A DNA stretch of 64,000 bases from Mycobacterium sp. 155. Its GTDB lineage: Bacteria; Actinomycetota; Actinomycetes; Mycobacteriales; Mycobacteriaceae. Each line of letters opens with the position of its first letter. Position 1 is the stretch's first letter. This document shows positions 1 to 9,370 of the stretch, piece after piece. The translations under genes and the position numbers were made by a program. The notes under the pieces are model-generated. The model did not search any database. It saw nothing but the letters and a program-made list of their open reading frames with translations, and was not told where the DNA came from. Where the stretch lies: assembly GCF_000373905.1 (NCBI RefSeq), contig NZ_KB892705.1, forward strand, positions 310,001 through 374,000. The letters run 5' to 3'.

Positions 1-1082
1 GCGAGTACGCCGGCAGCGCACGTCAACGACACTCCGGCGACGCTGACGGACTGCCCGGTCCAGGTATTGATCGACAGCGCCACAATCGATCCCAGAGCTG
101 AACCGGTGGCCAACGCGGGCGTGAGCATCCCGCCCACCGCCCCGGCTCGCAGAAAGACCGCGGTGAGAAGAGGTTTGAGCAGGAAGATCATGACCGCAGC
201 CGCCAAGGTGATGCCGGTGCCGAGACCGACCGTGAGGATGCTCTTGCCGTTGCCGGGTAGCTCGGGCCAGCGGATCGAGCAGATTCCGATCAGCAGGCCG
301 GCTGCGGCGATCGCCGGGATCAACAACCACGATGTCGGTGCCGAGGCAGGACGGGCCAGGTCCATGATGCGGTTGAAAGCCATTCCCACTCCGAACGTAA
401 GCGGTGCCAGGAGCAACGCGAAACCCGTGAGTAGATAAGACAGTTGGGGATCAGGCCAGTCGAGCGCGGGCGCGGAGTGGGTCACCGGGCTGGCGACCGC
501 GACGGCAAGGCTCGAGGTGATCAACGCCGCGCCGGCGGCCCGCGGATGCCACGTCTTGAGCATGATGCGGGCGGCGAACAACGCCCCGCCCAGCGGGACG
601 CTGTAGACCGCCGCCAGCCCCGCACCGGCGGCGCAGGCCAGCAGGATTTCCCGGTCGCGAGGCGTCAGCGCCCATCGCGATGTCCCGATATCGCCCAGCA
701 CAGCCGCGAATTGGCGGGGAGCGCCTTCGCGTCCGAGCGAGGCGCCGGAACCCACGAGCAGCACTTGCAGGCCGGCGTCCAGTGACAGCGGCAGCGCCGG
801 GAGTCGCCGACGGGAGGTGATCGCCGCCGACAGGGCGGGCACCTCGGTTCGGCGGCGCAGCATCCACCAGCCGAAGCCGGCTACCGCACCGCCGATCATC
901 GGCCCCACCGCGCGGCGTACCGGGCTGGCGCCGGTTACCCCCTCGAGCAGCGTGCCGAATGTGTAGTGATAGGTCAGATGCTCGACCGCGTGCAACAGCA
1001 GCGTCGTCGCCACACCGGCGAGCCCGGCCCCCAGACCAACCACAACGATGCCGCAGCCGAACTCGAGGTGGCGCCGGTTCAC
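1..1082 (-). CDS. ClC-family chloride channel/transporter (C-terminus cut by window edge)
   Basis: Integral membrane anion channel or H+/Cl- exchanger of the voltage-gated chloride channel family. The open frame runs leftward from a GTG at 1082 and is still open at base 1, so about 360 residues are present and the C-terminus is missing. Family hallmarks are readable: GREGAP at residues 117-122, carrying the gating glutamate E119, and a later [13 protein letters not shown] helix corresponding to the family GxFxP element. Many hydrophobic Gly/Ala-rich segments lie between them. A TANNNT box (1090-1095) sits 7 nt before the GTG, so a leaderless transcript is likely. It is divergent from mshB. 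It resembles the M. tuberculosis Rv0143c type, although that gene lies elsewhere in that genome. Family assignment is firm; substrate and channel-versus-exchanger mode are not known. Confidence 0.88.
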   Translation of the reverse strand, partial: MNRRHLEFGCGIVVVGLGAGLAGVATTLLLHAVEHLTYHYTFGTLLEGVTGASPVRRAVGPMIGGAVAGFGWWMLRRRTEVPALSAAITSRRRLPALPLSLDAGLQVLLVGSGASLGREGAPRQFAAVLGDIGTSRWALTPRDREILLACAAGAGLAAVYSVPLGGALFAARIMLKTWHPRAAGAALITSSLAVAVASPVTHSAPALDWPDPQLSYLLTGFALLLAPLTFGVGMAFNRIMDLARPASAPTSWLLIPAIAAAGLLIGICSIRWPELPGNGKSILTVGLGTGITLAAAVMIFLLKPLLTAVFLRAGAVGGMLTPALATGSALGSIVALSINTWTGQSVSVAGVSLTCAAGVL

Positions 1083-1166
1083 CTTCGTGAATGTAGGGCA
1101 ACCAGCGTCCGCATGAGAACCGGCGGTATGGCCGTCCCGGTCGCGACCCGACTACTGTCGCGGTCG
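1083..1166. promoter_or_regulatory. Divergent promoter region, ClC gene / mshB
   Basis: Two likely -10 hexamers face outward. TACATT (minus strand, 1090-1095) lies 7 nt from the ClC GTG, and TACTGT (plus strand, 1153-1158) lies 8 nt from the mshB ATG. Both spacings fit transcription starting at the initiation codon. The assignment is inferred from sequence pattern only. Confidence 0.5.
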
Positions 1167-2033
1167 ATGCCCAACGAAAACCCCCGCCTGTTGTTCGTCC
1201 ACGCCCACCCGGACGACGAAACTCTGACCACGGGCGCCACCATCGCCCACTATGCCGCGCACGGGGCCGATGTCCGGGTCGTCACGTGCACACTGGGTGA
1301 AGAAGGCGAGGTGATCGGCGAGCAGTACGCCTTACTGTCCGCCGACCACGCCGATCAGCTCGGCGGTTACCGCATCAGTGAGCTCACTCGTGCGTTGGGT
1401 GCGCTGGGTGTCGGGGCGCCGCACTACCTCGGCGGGCCGGGACGCTGGCGGGATTCGGGCATGGGAACCGACCATGCGCGGGGACGTCAGCGATGGGTAG
1501 ACGCCGACATAGACGAAGCCGTCGGCGAACTCGCCGCAGTCATCACCGGCATGCGGCCGCACGTCGTCGTCACCTACGACCCCGAGGGCGGCTACGGCCA
1601 CCCCGATCACATCCAGACCCACCGGGTCACCACCGCCGCGGTTGCCGCCGCAGCCGAGAATGACTGGGTCGTACCGAAGTTCTACTGGACGGTCACGGCC
1701 ACGAGCGCCATGGGCGCCGGGTTGCGCACGCTGTCAGGATTGCCCGACGGGTGGATCACAGTCGACATCAAGGACGTGCCGTTCGGCTACCCCGATGACC
1801 GGATCGACGCCGTCATCGACGGCACCGCCCAGTTGCCGGCCAAGATCGCCGCGATGCAGGCCCATGCCACCCAGGTCACCGTCGCTCCCGACGGCCGGGC
1901 CTGCGCGCTGTCGAACAACATCGCGCTGCCCGTCCTGGGAGAAGAGCACTACCTGCTTGTCGCAGGCGAGGCCGGATCCCGTGATGCCCGGGGCTGGGAA
2001 ACCGACCTGCTCGCCGGGCTGGTCCTGGAATAG
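1167..2033 (+). CDS. mshB: Mycothiol biosynthesis deacetylase MshB
   Basis: Zinc-dependent N-acetyl-1-D-myo-inositol-2-amino-2-deoxy-alpha-D-glucopyranoside deacetylase, the second step of mycothiol synthesis in the cytosol. The 288-residue product (M. tuberculosis enzyme about 303) opens with [14 protein letters not shown]14 and D17 are the expected zinc ligands and D16 the general base. The third zinc ligand lies in GGYGHPDH (H145). The open frame extends further upstream, but ATG 1167 matches the family N-terminus and has a TACTGT box 8 nt ahead of it. The next genes are a possible small ORF and the Rv1171-like membrane gene on the same strand, the same order as Rv1170-Rv1171. Confidence 0.95.
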   Translation: MPNENPRLLFVHAHPDDETLTTGATIAHYAAHGADVRVVTCTLGEEGEVIGEQYALLSADHADQLGGYRISELTRALGALGVGAPHYLGGPGRWRDSGMGTDHARGRQRWVDADIDEAVGELAAVITGMRPHVVVTYDPEGGYGHPDHIQTHRVTTAAVAAAAENDWVVPKFYWTVTATSAMGAGLRTLSGLPDGWITVDIKDVPFGYPDDRIDAVIDGTAQLPAKIAAMQAHATQVTVAPDGRACALSNNIALPVLGEEHYLLVAGEAGSRDARGWETDLLAGLVLE

Positions 2034-2094
2034 GTTCTCCCGCCGCGGGGTAAGCTCCAAAAATCCGGCAAGAGTCAGCGGCGAAGGGAAACCC

Positions 2095-2193
2095 ATGGAC
2101 CCCGACCTCGATCCGAACCTGCAGTATTGGCAGGGCCGGGCGGATAACTTCCAGTGGGTCGCCGGTTCGCTGCTCGACAGCATCCCGACCTGA
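2095..2193 (+). CDS. Possible small protein, 32 aa, between mshB and the Rv1171-like gene
   Basis: ATG 2095 is preceded by a good purine-rich ribosome site (GCGAAGGGA, about 6 nt away) and opens a 32-codon frame ending at TGA 2191-2193. The product begins MDPDLDPNLQYWQGR and is acidic, with two tryptophans and no signal peptide or membrane segment. The frame overlaps the only GTG start available to the next gene (2154) and ends where that gene's conserved part begins, so translational coupling is plausible. I do not recognise a family. It may be a real small protein or a leader peptide. Confidence 0.5.
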   Translation: MDPDLDPNLQYWQGRADNFQWVAGSLLDSIPT

Positions 2194-2594
2194 ACGCAAC
2201 CAGGTCGCGCGTCGACAACGCGCCACTGTCCCGCCCGGCCTTCGACCGCATTGTCCTGACACTGCTCGCCGTCGACGGTGTCATCTCCGCTGTCGTTGGC
2301 GCGCTGCTGCTGCCGTCTTACCTCGGCTCCGTGCCGTTTCCGCTCAGCGCTTTGCTCAGCGGCGCGCTGAACGCGGCCCTCGTCTGGGCCGCGATGCAAT
2401 GCACGGAATCGTTACGGCTCGCGGCGTTGCCGATGTTGACCTGGTTGGCGACCGTCGCAATCATGACGCTCGGTGGTCCGGGCGGTGACGTGGTCTTCGG
2501 CGGCGACGGCGTGATGGCCTACAGTGCCCTGCTCTTCATGGTGCTCGGGGCGCTGCCGCCGGCGCTGTTGCTACGCCGGCGGCTGACCCGCTGA
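2154..2594 (+). CDS. Small conserved membrane protein (Rv1171-like)
   Basis: A product of up to 146 residues with about four hydrophobic segments (around residues 32-52, 60-78, 88-106 and 117-137) and an Arg-rich end. Position after mshB and before fbiC matches M. tuberculosis Rv1171, a conserved membrane protein of unknown function. The start is uncertain: GTG 2154 is the only ATG/GTG/TTG before the hydrophobic core and lies inside the preceding small ORF. A CTG at 2190, overlapping that ORF's stop codon, would give a shorter protein beginning just ahead of the conserved-looking PLSRPAFDRIVL region. It ends 1 bp from the convergent downstream gene. Confidence 0.8.
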   Translation: MGRRFAARQHPDLNATRSRVDNAPLSRPAFDRIVLTLLAVDGVISAVVGALLLPSYLGSVPFPLSALLSGALNAALVWAAMQCTESLRLAALPMLTWLATVAIMTLGGPGGDVVFGGDGVMAYSALLFMVLGALPPALLLRRRLTR

Positions 2595-2595
2595 C

Positions 2596-3897
2596 CTAGT
2601 CGTCGCCGGACGTGCCCTTGGCCGACGTCTTGACCTTGGTGTTGGTCTTGGCGTTGGAGGTGTCGGTTTTCCCGGTTTTCGCAGTCTTCGGATGGGCGCT
2701 CTTGGCGGCATCCTTCACGGCGTTGCGCAGCCCGTCGGTCGCCTTCTTCACGTTGGACTTGAGATCGGCCGTGGCGTTGCCGACGCCGTCGCTCACATTC
2801 TTGATCCGCGATCGCGGCGCCGTGCTCGTGATGCTGTCGGTCGTGGGCTTCTGCAACTGCAGCGACCGCCGCACCGACTTCGGGACGCTGGTGACCTCAT
2901 CGGTCGCCGTCGCCGTGGCTGCGTCGGGGAGGGCCTCGGTGACGTTCTCCACCGCATAGTCCTGCACCATGCCGGCTGCCCCCGAAACCGCGGTCTCGAT
3001 CTCGGTGCCGACGGTCTGCACCGCGTTCTTTTCCGCGCCGGTGGCGGCGGATGTTTCGGTGCCGTCCACGGGCTCGGCTTGCAGGTCCGCGACGTTGAGC
3101 AGTGAAGCACCCTCGGTGAGGCCCTTGACCGCGTTGGCCAGGGTTTTGCCCACATCGGCGAGCGTCGACGACAACGTCTGCGCCGGTGTGACAGATGACA
3201 GCACCGTGGTCTCTGCCGGCGCGGCAAGCGAGCTCGCGAGGAACGCTCCCTGCAGTGGCGGCCTCGGCGGCAGCGTTATCGGCGGCAGCGGAATAAAGGT
3301 GTTCACAACGTCGATACCGAGCCATACAAATGCCAAACCGACGTCCACGCCGAAGTCGACCAGGTTTGTGACGATGCCGCCGTCACCCCGCAGCCAGTCG
3401 GTGAAGTTGAAAACGCCGCTGGCGACGATGGACTGCCCGAAGTTGTAGCCGTCCATGATCAGGCCTGATAGCAAACCGATGTACGGAATCCAGCCGACCG
3501 CATAGGTCGCCAATTCGAAGCCGTACCGCACCCACGGTTCCACCGTTACGTAGATCTGGTCGATCGTATCGGCGAGATTCGGAGCGATGGCCAGAGCCGC
3601 AGGGGCCGCCGCGGCATCGGGTGCCGCCAAGGCCGGAGCAACTCCGGTGGTCGATCCGCCGCCCTGCGCCTGCACCGGCACCGGCCTCGGCGGGATGGGC
3701 ACGGCGGCGGTCATCCGGCGCGCGGCTGCCAGCAGCTCGACCATGGGCTGAGTCAGTTGAGGCTGCGTGGTCGTCGGATGAGCTGGGACTGCGACATCTG
3801 CGGGTGTCACCTGGACCGGGGCTAGTGCGATTGTTGTCGCGGTGGCCGCGGCTGCTCCAGCGACGAGATACGTGCGCACAGACACAGATACAGTCAT
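2596..3897 (-). CDS. Secreted mycobacterial protein with Lys/Ala/Thr-rich tail, unknown function
   Basis: A 433-residue protein. ATG 3897 is preferred over the TTG just before it because GGGAG lies 6-7 nt upstream of the ATG. Residues about 8-35 form a Sec-type signal region (VRTYLVAGAAAATATTIAL) without a lipobox. A Pro/Ala-rich stretch follows. Next comes a compact hydrophobic/aromatic domain (about residues 107-205, with YAVGWIPYIGLLSG and NFTDWL) of a kind I recall recurring in exported proteins of rapid growers. The last roughly 120 residues are low complexity and strongly basic (repeats of K, A, T, D, S), suggesting wall or polyanion binding. M. tuberculosis has a PE gene (Rv1172c) in this slot. 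Function unknown; export is inferred from the N-terminus. Confidence 0.75.
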   Translation of the reverse strand: MTVSVSVRTYLVAGAAAATATTIALAPVQVTPADVAVPAHPTTTQPQLTQPMVELLAAARRMTAAVPIPPRPVPVQAQGGGSTTGVAPALAAPDAAAAPAALAIAPNLADTIDQIYVTVEPWVRYGFELATYAVGWIPYIGLLSGLIMDGYNFGQSIVASGVFNFTDWLRGDGGIVTNLVDFGVDVGLAFVWLGIDVVNTFIPLPPITLPPRPPLQGAFLASSLAAPAETTVLSSVTPAQTLSSTLADVGKTLANAVKGLTEGASLLNVADLQAEPVDGTETSAATGAEKNAVQTVGTEIETAVSGAAGMVQDYAVENVTEALPDAATATATDEVTSVPKSVRRSLQLQKPTTDSITSTAPRSRIKNVSDGVGNATADLKSNVKKATDGLRNAVKDAAKSAHPKTAKTGKTDTSNAKTNTKVKTSAKGTSGDD

Positions 3898-4144
3898 CAA
3901 CAGCTCCCTGGAAGTTCACAGCTTCAACCGAGGTCTCAACTTATCGCGCGCAGAGTCAATAGCGACAGCGAATATCGGCGTGTCGTCGCTGCCAGGCGCG
4001 TCGTGGGGGATTCCGGTCGTGATCGGGCCCAGCGGGACCGCACTGCAGCAGAGCCCGGTACTACTGTGACCTCTATAGCAGGCGCCAAGGTTTCAGAATG
4101 TGAGACGCGTGGATGATTGAGAACTACACCGGGGTTACACGGGA

Positions 4145-6715
4145 GTGGCTCTGAACCCCCAGCACAGCGCCGATCTGCCCAGCCCGGTGGTCCCGCCGAA
4201 AGCCAACGCGGCCGCGTTGCGGCGTGTCTTGCGCCGGGCTCGCGACGGCGTCGCACTCAACATCGATGAAGCTGCCGTTGCGATGACCGCGCGAGGTGAT
4301 GATCTGGCCGATTTGTGCGCGAGCGCCGCGCGGGTGCGCGACGCGGGTCTGACCTCAGCGGGCCGTCGCGGCGGCACCGGCAGGTTGCCGGTCAGCTACT
4401 CACGCAAGGTCTTCATCCCCGTCACCCACCTGTGCCGCGACACCTGCCATTACTGCACCTTTGTCACGGTGCCGGGCCGGCTGCGCGGCCAGGGCCTCGA
4501 CATGTACATGGAACCCGACGAGATCCTCGATGTCGCTCGTCGTGGTGCCGAACTGGGCTGCAAGGAAGCTCTTTTCACGCTCGGCGATCGCCCCGAGGCG
4601 CGGTGGGACGAGGCCCGCCGGTGGCTCGACGAGCGGGGCTACGATTCCACGCTGGATTACGTACGGGCCATGGCCATCCGGGTTCTGGAGGAGACGGGCC
4701 TGCTGCCGCACCTCAATCCCGGGGTGATGAGTTGGTCGGAACTCTCGCGGCTCAAGCCTGTTGCGCCGTCGATGGGCATGATGCTGGAGACCACGTCGCG
4801 GCGGCTGTTCGAGACGCGCGGTGCGGCTCATTACGGCAGCCCGGACAAGGATCCGGCGGTCCGCCTGCGCACACTCGACGACGCCGGCCGGCTTTCCATC
4901 CCGTTCACCACCGGTCTGCTGGTCGGCATCGGCGAGACGCTTACCGAACGGGCCGAGACGATGCACGCGATCCGGCGTTCGCACAAGGAATTCGGTCATG
5001 TGCAGGAAGTGATCGTGCAGAACTTCCGGGCCAAGGACCACACTGCGATGGCGTCGACGCCCGACGCCGGCATGGACGATTTCGTGGCGACCATCGCGGT
5101 GACGCGCCTGGTGCTCGGCCCGAAGATGCGCATCCAGGCGCCACCGAACCTGGTGTCCCGCGACGAATGCCTGGCCCTGATCGGAGCCGGCGTCGACGAC
5201 TGGGGTGGCGTCTCACCGCTGACCCCCGATCACGTCAACCCCGAGCGGCCCTGGCCGGCACTCGACGATCTCGCCGATGTGACCGCCGAAGCGGGCTACG
5301 ACCTGGTGCAGCGGCTGACCGCGCAGCCGACCTATGTGCAGGCAGGCGCGGCATGGATCGACCCTCGGGTGCGTGGGCACGTCGACGCGCTGGCCGACCC
5401 CGACACCGGACTGGCCCGTGACGTCAATCCGGTGGGTCGGCCGTGGCAGGAGCCGGATGAGGCGTCGGAATCGTTGGGCCGCACCGATTTGCACACCGCG
5501 ATCGATGCGGAGGGGCGGCGCACCGAGACCCGCAGCGACCTCGACAGTGCGTTCGGTGACTGGGAGTCGATCCGGGCGAAGGTCTCCGAGTTGGCGGCGC
5601 GGGCGCCCGAGCGCATCGACACCGATGTGCTCGCCGCACTGCGCTCCGCGGAACGCGACCCCGGCGGATGCAGCGACGACGAGTACCTCGCGCTGGCCAC
5701 CGCCGACGGGCCGGCGTTGGAAGCCGTTGCTGCGCTGGCTGATTCGCTTCGTCGGGATACCGTCGGCGACGACGTCACGTTCGTCGTCAACCGCAACATC
5801 AACTTCACCAACATCTGCTACACCGGCTGCCGATTCTGCGCCTTCGCGCAACGCAAGGGCGACGCCGACGCGTACTCGCTGTCGACTGACGAGGTGGCCG
5901 ACCGGGCGTGGGAGGCACACGTCGCCGGCGCCACCGAGGTCTGCATGCAGGGCGGTATCGATCCGGAACTTCCCGTCACCGGCTACGCCGATCTCGTGCG
6001 GGCGGTCAAGGCGCGGGTGCCGTCGATGCATGTGCACGCGTTCAGTCCCATGGAGATCGCCAACGGCGTGACCCGCAGCGGGGTGTCGGTCCGGGAGTGG
6101 CTGATCAGCCTGCGCGAGGCCGGATTGGACACCATCCCGGGCACGGCTGCCGAAATCCTCGACGACGAGGTGCGCTGGGTGCTTACCAAAGGCAAGCTGC
6201 CCACCTCGGAATGGATTGACGTGGTGACCACCGCCCATGAGGTGGGCCTGCGTTCGTCGTCGACCATGATGTACGGCCACGTCGACACTCCCAAGCACTG
6301 GGTCGGGCATCTCAACGTGCTGCGCGGTATCCAGGACCGTACCGGCGGCTTCACCGAGTTCGTGCCGTTGCCGTTCGTGCACCAGTCCTCGCCGCTGTAT
6401 CTCGCCGGTGGGGCACGGCCGGGGCCTACGCACCGCGACAACCGGGCCGTACATGCATTGGCGCGGATCATGTTGCACGGCAGGATTCCCAGTATCCAGA
6501 CATCGTGGGTCAAGCTCGGCGTGGAGCGCACACAGGTGATGTTGCGCGGCGGTGCCAACGATCTGGGTGGCACGTTGATGGAGGAGACCATCTCGCGCAT
6601 GGCCGGCTCGGAGAACGGCTCGGCCAAGACCGTCGAGGAACTCGTTGCCATCGCCGAGGGCATCGGCCGTCCCGCGCGCCAGCGCACCACCGATTACTCA
6701 CCCCTGGCTGCCTGA
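4145..6715 (+). CDS. fbiC: 7,8-didemethyl-8-hydroxy-5-deazariboflavin (FO) synthase FbiC
   Basis: Bifunctional radical-SAM enzyme making FO, the chromophore of coenzyme F420, from a ribityl-diaminouracil and tyrosine. The 856-residue length equals the M. tuberculosis protein as I recall it. The CofG half carries the first [4Fe-4S] CX3CX2C motif (C97, C101, C104, CRDTCHYC). The CofH half carries the second (C558, C562, C565, CYTGCRFC). Start GTG 4145 gives an N-terminus aligning with the family ([12 protein letters not shown]); no strong Shine-Dalgarno or TANNNT box precedes it. F420 supports many redox enzymes in mycobacteria. Cytosolic. No frame damage seen. Confidence 0.97.
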   Translation: MALNPQHSADLPSPVVPPKANAAALRRVLRRARDGVALNIDEAAVAMTARGDDLADLCASAARVRDAGLTSAGRRGGTGRLPVSYSRKVFIPVTHLCRDTCHYCTFVTVPGRLRGQGLDMYMEPDEILDVARRGAELGCKEALFTLGDRPEARWDEARRWLDERGYDSTLDYVRAMAIRVLEETGLLPHLNPGVMSWSELSRLKPVAPSMGMMLETTSRRLFETRGAAHYGSPDKDPAVRLRTLDDAGRLSIPFTTGLLVGIGETLTERAETMHAIRRSHKEFGHVQEVIVQNFRAKDHTAMASTPDAGMDDFVATIAVTRLVLGPKMRIQAPPNLVSRDECLALIGAGVDDWGGVSPLTPDHVNPERPWPALDDLADVTAEAGYDLVQRLTAQPTYVQAGAAWIDPRVRGHVDALADPDTGLARDVNPVGRPWQEPDEASESLGRTDLHTAIDAEGRRTETRSDLDSAFGDWESIRAKVSELAARAPERIDTDVLAALRSAERDPGGCSDDEYLALATADGPALEAVAALADSLRRDTVGDDVTFVVNRNINFTNICYTGCRFCAFAQRKGDADAYSLSTDEVADRAWEAHVAGATEVCMQGGIDPELPVTGYADLVRAVKARVPSMHVHAFSPMEIANGVTRSGVSVREWLISLREAGLDTIPGTAAEILDDEVRWVLTKGKLPTSEWIDVVTTAHEVGLRSSSTMMYGHVDTPKHWVGHLNVLRGIQDRTGGFTEFVPLPFVHQSSPLYLAGGARPGPTHRDNRAVHALARIMLHGRIPSIQTSWVKLGVERTQVMLRGGANDLGGTLMEETISRMAGSENGSAKTVEELVAIAEGIGRPARQRTTDYSPLAA

Positions 6716-6726
6716 TCCCTTCTTTT

Positions 6727-6794
6727 GCACCGCGAGCGTGCGGGTCTGCCCCTCACCACGCCGCCAACGGTCAGCATCGGGCGCACGCTCGTGC
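6727..6794 (+). repeat. Intergenic inverted-repeat element, copy 1
   Basis: A 68-bp element bounded by GAGCGTGCG (6734-6742) and its perfect complement CGCACGCTC (6782-6790), extended outward by GCAC and GTGC. The interior reads GGTCTGCCCCTC, then ACGCCGCCAA, then GTCAGCAT. Copies 2 and 3 share this interior order, so it is a dispersed family rather than a chance hairpin. Confidence 0.75.
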
Positions 6795-6871
6795 GGCCGC
6801 GAATGTGCACAGGCAGCGGGCTGAGGCTTGGGTTTCACCGGAGTCATCGACATATCCGCGTTCACGCCTGC

Positions 6872-6930
6872 CGAGCGTGCCCAACATGCTGGGATTTTGC
6901 GGCGCGTCGAGGGGCAGACGCGCACGCTCG
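6872..6930 (-). repeat. Intergenic inverted-repeat element, copy 2 (opposite orientation)
   Basis: The reverse complement of this segment matches copy 1 in order: CGAGCGTGCG, GTCTGCCCCTC, ACGCGCCGCAAAA, CAGCAT, then GCACGCTCG. Terminal arms CGAGCGTGC (6872-6880) and GCACGCTCG (6922-6930) are perfectly complementary. With copy 1 it forms an inverted pair upstream of yceI. Confidence 0.75.
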
Positions 6931-6970
6931 CGAGGTAAGTGAAGATTTCTCTCGAACGCGGGAATGCAAT

Positions 6971-6984
6971 CGGACTATAGTCCG
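6971..6984. promoter_or_regulatory. Perfect 14-bp palindrome over the yceI promoter
   Basis: CGGACTATAGTCCG is its own reverse complement and contains TATAGT (6976-6981), a good -10 hexamer. A repressor of MarR or TetR type bound here would block transcription. No regulator gene is adjacent, so any regulator would act from elsewhere. The yceI ribosome site follows about 45 nt downstream. Confidence 0.55.
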
Positions 6985-7039
6985 GTTATCTCTTACGAAG
7001 GTGCCGGAACTGCCGGACCTCTATACCAAGGGAGACATC

Positions 7040-7588
7040 ATGACCGCCGCAACCGCCGCTGATCTGACTGCCGGCACCTGGGCAATCGACCCGGTGCATT
7101 CTTCGATCCACTTTTCGGTCCGGCATCTGATGGTGAGCAAGGTGCGCGGCAGCTTCGACACGTTCAGCGGCGCAGTCGTCGTCGCAGCGGACGGCACCCC
7201 GTCGGTAACCGCCACCATCGACGTCAACTCGATCAACACCCGCAACGAGCAACGAGACGCGCACGTGCGGTCCGCCGACTTCTTCGATGCCGAGAACTAC
7301 CCGACCGCCACGTTCGTGTCGACCGGTGTGCGGCGCTCGGGCGACGACTACGTCGTCGACGGCGACTTCACCCTCAAAGGCGTGACCAAGCCGGTTTCGC
7401 TCAAGCTGGAGTACAACGGCGTCAACCCGGGCATGGGGCACGGGCCGGTCGCCGGTTTCGAGGCCTCGGTCGTGTTGAACCGCAAGGACTTCGGCATCGA
7501 CATCGAGTTGCCGCTGGAGACCGGCGGCACCGTCGTCGGCGACAAGGTGACCATCACCCTCGAGATCGAGGCGCTCAAGCAGGCCTGA
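7040..7588 (+). CDS. YceI-family lipid-binding protein
   Basis: A 182-residue lipocalin-like YceI protein of the kind that binds polyisoprenoid or amide lipids. The full family pattern is present: TWAIDPVHSSIHFSVRHLMVSKVRGSF at the start, an NTRNEQRDAHVRSADFFDAENYP block (about residues 64-86), and a late DFGIDIELPLETGGTVVGDKVTI strand region. Start ATG 7040 has AGGGAG 6 nt upstream; no signal peptide is visible, so it is probably cytosolic, as in many actinobacterial members. The upstream palindrome at 6971-6984 suggests it is inducible. It faces ctaD across a strong hairpin. The physiological ligand is unknown. Confidence 0.92.
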   Translation: MTAATAADLTAGTWAIDPVHSSIHFSVRHLMVSKVRGSFDTFSGAVVVAADGTPSVTATIDVNSINTRNEQRDAHVRSADFFDAENYPTATFVSTGVRRSGDDYVVDGDFTLKGVTKPVSLKLEYNGVNPGMGHGPVAGFEASVVLNRKDFGIDIELPLETGGTVVGDKVTITLEIEALKQA

Positions 7589-7591
7589 CCT

Positions 7592-7651
7592 CCAGCAAGT
7601 CACGCTGGCGTGACGCTCGAGCCCGAGCGTCACACCAGCGTGACTTGCTGG
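7592..7651. terminator. Very strong bidirectional hairpin between yceI and ctaD
   Basis: Two 28-nt arms (7592-7619 and 7624-7651) are complementary at 27 of 28 positions around a 4-nt loop. The left arm itself contains a smaller perfect palindrome (GTCACGCTGGCGTGAC). A third copy of CCAGCGTGAC follows at once, reaching the ctaD stop codon. No U-tract follows, as is usual in mycobacteria. It fits a terminator shared by convergent genes. Confidence 0.75.
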
Positions 7652-7660
7652 CCAGCGTGA

Positions 7661-9370
7661 CTAGCCGGTGCGCGGATGCCGGCCGATATGCGACTCGGCG
7701 CGCATGCGCTCGACCATGTGCGGGTAGTGCAGTTCGAATGCCGGGCGCTCAGAGCGGATGCGGGGCAGCTCGGTGAAGTTGTGCCGCGGCGGTGGGCAAC
7801 TGGTGGCCCATTCCAGTGAATTGCCATGGCCCCAGGGATCGTCGACGGTGACGGGTTCGCCGTAGCGCCAGCTCTTGAACACGTTCCAGATGAACGGCAA
7901 CATCGAGATGCCCAGGATGAACGACCCGATGGTGGAGACCACGTTGAGCGTGGTGAAGCCGTCGCTGGACAGATAGTCGGCGTAGCGCCGGGGCATGCCC
8001 TCGTTGCCGAGCCAGTGTTGCACCAGGAACGTGGTGTGGAACCCGATGAAGGTCAGCCAGAAGTGCACCTTGCCCAGCCGCTCGTCGAGCAGGCGTCCGG
8101 TCATCTTGGGGAACCAGAAGTACACGCCACCGAAGGAGGCGAACACGATGGTGCCGAAGAGCACGTAGTGGAAGTGGGCCACCAGGAAATACGTGTCGGT
8201 GACGTGGAAGTCGATCGGCGGGCTGGCCAGCATCACGCCGGACAGACCGCCCAGCAGGAACGTGACCATGAAGCCGACCGAGAACAGCATGGGCGTCTCG
8301 AAGGTCAACTGGCCCTTCCACATGGTGCCGATCCAGTTGAAGAACTTGATCCCGGTGGGCACTGCGATCATGTAGGACATCAGCGAAAAGAACGGCAGTA
8401 GAACGGCTCCCGTGGCAAACATGTGGTGGGCCCACACCGCCATCGACAGGGCCGCGATGCTCACGGTGGCGTAGATCAGTGTGGTGTAGCCGAACAGCGG
8501 CTTTCGGGCGAACACGGGGATGATCTCGGTGACGATGCCGAAGAACGGCAGCGCGACGATGTAGACCTCGGGGTGGCCGAAGAACCAGAACAGGTGCTGC
8601 CACAGGATGACTCCGCCGTTGGCCGGGTCGTAGATGTGCGCGCCGAGGTGACGGTCGGCGGCCAAGCCGAACAGTGCGGAAGTCAGCAGCGGGAACACCA
8701 GCAGCGCCAGGACGCTGGTGATCAGGATGTTCCACGTGAAGATCGGCATCCGGAACATCGTCATGCCTGGGGCGCGCATGCAGACCACGGTGGTGATCAT
8801 GTTGACCGCCCCGAGGATGGTGCCGAGGCCGCCGACCGCCAGCCCCAGGATCCACAGGTCGGCGCCCGCGCCAGGTGAGTGCATGGCATCGCTGAGCGGG
8901 GTGTAGGCGGTCCAACCGAAGTCGGGGGCGCCACTCGGCGTGATGAACCCCGAGATCGTGATGAGTCCGCCAAAGACGAACAGCCAGAACGACAATGCGT
9001 TCAGGCGCGGGAACGCCACATCGGGCGCACCGATCTGCAGTGGCAGCACCAGGTTGGCGAACCCGAACACGATCGGCGTGGCATAGAACAACAGCATCAC
9101 CGTGCCGTGCATGGTGAACAACTGGTTGAACTGCTCATTGGACAGGAACTGCAGCCCGGGTTGCGCGAGCTCGGTGCGCATGAGCAGGGCCATCAGACCG
9201 CCGGTGAAGAAGAACGAGAAGCACGCGACCATGTACATGATCCCGATGAGCTTGTGGTCGGTGGTGGTGATCAGCTTGTAGATCAGATTGCCAGTTGGGC
9301 CGACGCGCGCGGGGAAGGGCCGACGCGGCGCGATGACTTGGGAAAGCGGGGTTTTCTCGGCCAGGGGCAT
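7661..9370 (-). CDS. ctaD: Cytochrome c oxidase subunit I (CtaD), apparently without its partner subunits here
   Basis: Catalytic subunit of the aa3 oxidase, a 569-residue, 12-helix membrane protein. Visible cofactor residues are H88 (heme a), H266 and Y270 (HPEVY, CuB and cross-linked Tyr), H315/H316 (CuB), H399 (heme a3) and H401 (heme a). Proton-path residues are D117 (GAPD) and K342 (PTGIK). GGAGG lies 6-7 nt before the ATG. No ctaC, ctaE or ctaF lies nearby, and M. tuberculosis keeps ctaD at Rv3043c, so this may be the main gene relocated or a second copy. It is divergent from the ferredoxin-globin pair across an AT-rich 49-bp gap. All active-site residues are intact. Confidence 0.95.
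   Translation of the reverse strand: MPLAEKTPLSQVIAPRRPFPARVGPTGNLIYKLITTTDHKLIGIMYMVACFSFFFTGGLMALLMRTELAQPGLQFLSNEQFNQLFTMHGTVMLLFYATPIVFGFANLVLPLQIGAPDVAFPRLNALSFWLFVFGGLITISGFITPSGAPDFGWTAYTPLSDAMHSPGAGADLWILGLAVGGLGTILGAVNMITTVVCMRAPGMTMFRMPIFTWNILITSVLALLVFPLLTSALFGLAADRHLGAHIYDPANGGVILWQHLFWFFGHPEVYIVALPFFGIVTEIIPVFARKPLFGYTTLIYATVSIAALSMAVWAHHMFATGAVLLPFFSLMSYMIAVPTGIKFFNWIGTMWKGQLTFETPMLFSVGFMVTFLLGGLSGVMLASPPIDFHVTDTYFLVAHFHYVLFGTIVFASFGGVYFWFPKMTGRLLDERLGKVHFWLTFIGFHTTFLVQHWLGNEGMPRRYADYLSSDGFTTLNVVSTIGSFILGISMLPFIWNVFKSWRYGEPVTVDDPWGHGNSLEWATSCPPPRHNFTELPRIRSERPAFELHYPHMVERMRAESHIGRHPRTG

Larger units (their letters stand above)
6716..7039. other. 324-bp intergenic interval between fbiC and yceI
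   Basis: No convincing gene. It holds two copies of an intergenic element in opposite orientation (6727-6794 and 6872-6930), a spacer of 77 bp between them with no recognised content, and the yceI promoter with a perfect palindrome (6971-6984). Frames crossing it translate to low-complexity Arg/Cys-rich sequence typical of noncoding high-GC DNA. Confidence 0.7.

Noticed and set aside
451..1101. 216-codon minus-strand frame over the ClC gene
   Set aside because: It is in a different frame from the ClC protein, whose channel motifs are plain.
5213..6478. 421-codon frame antisense to fbiC
   Set aside because: fbiC is intact with both radical-SAM sites; this is shadow.
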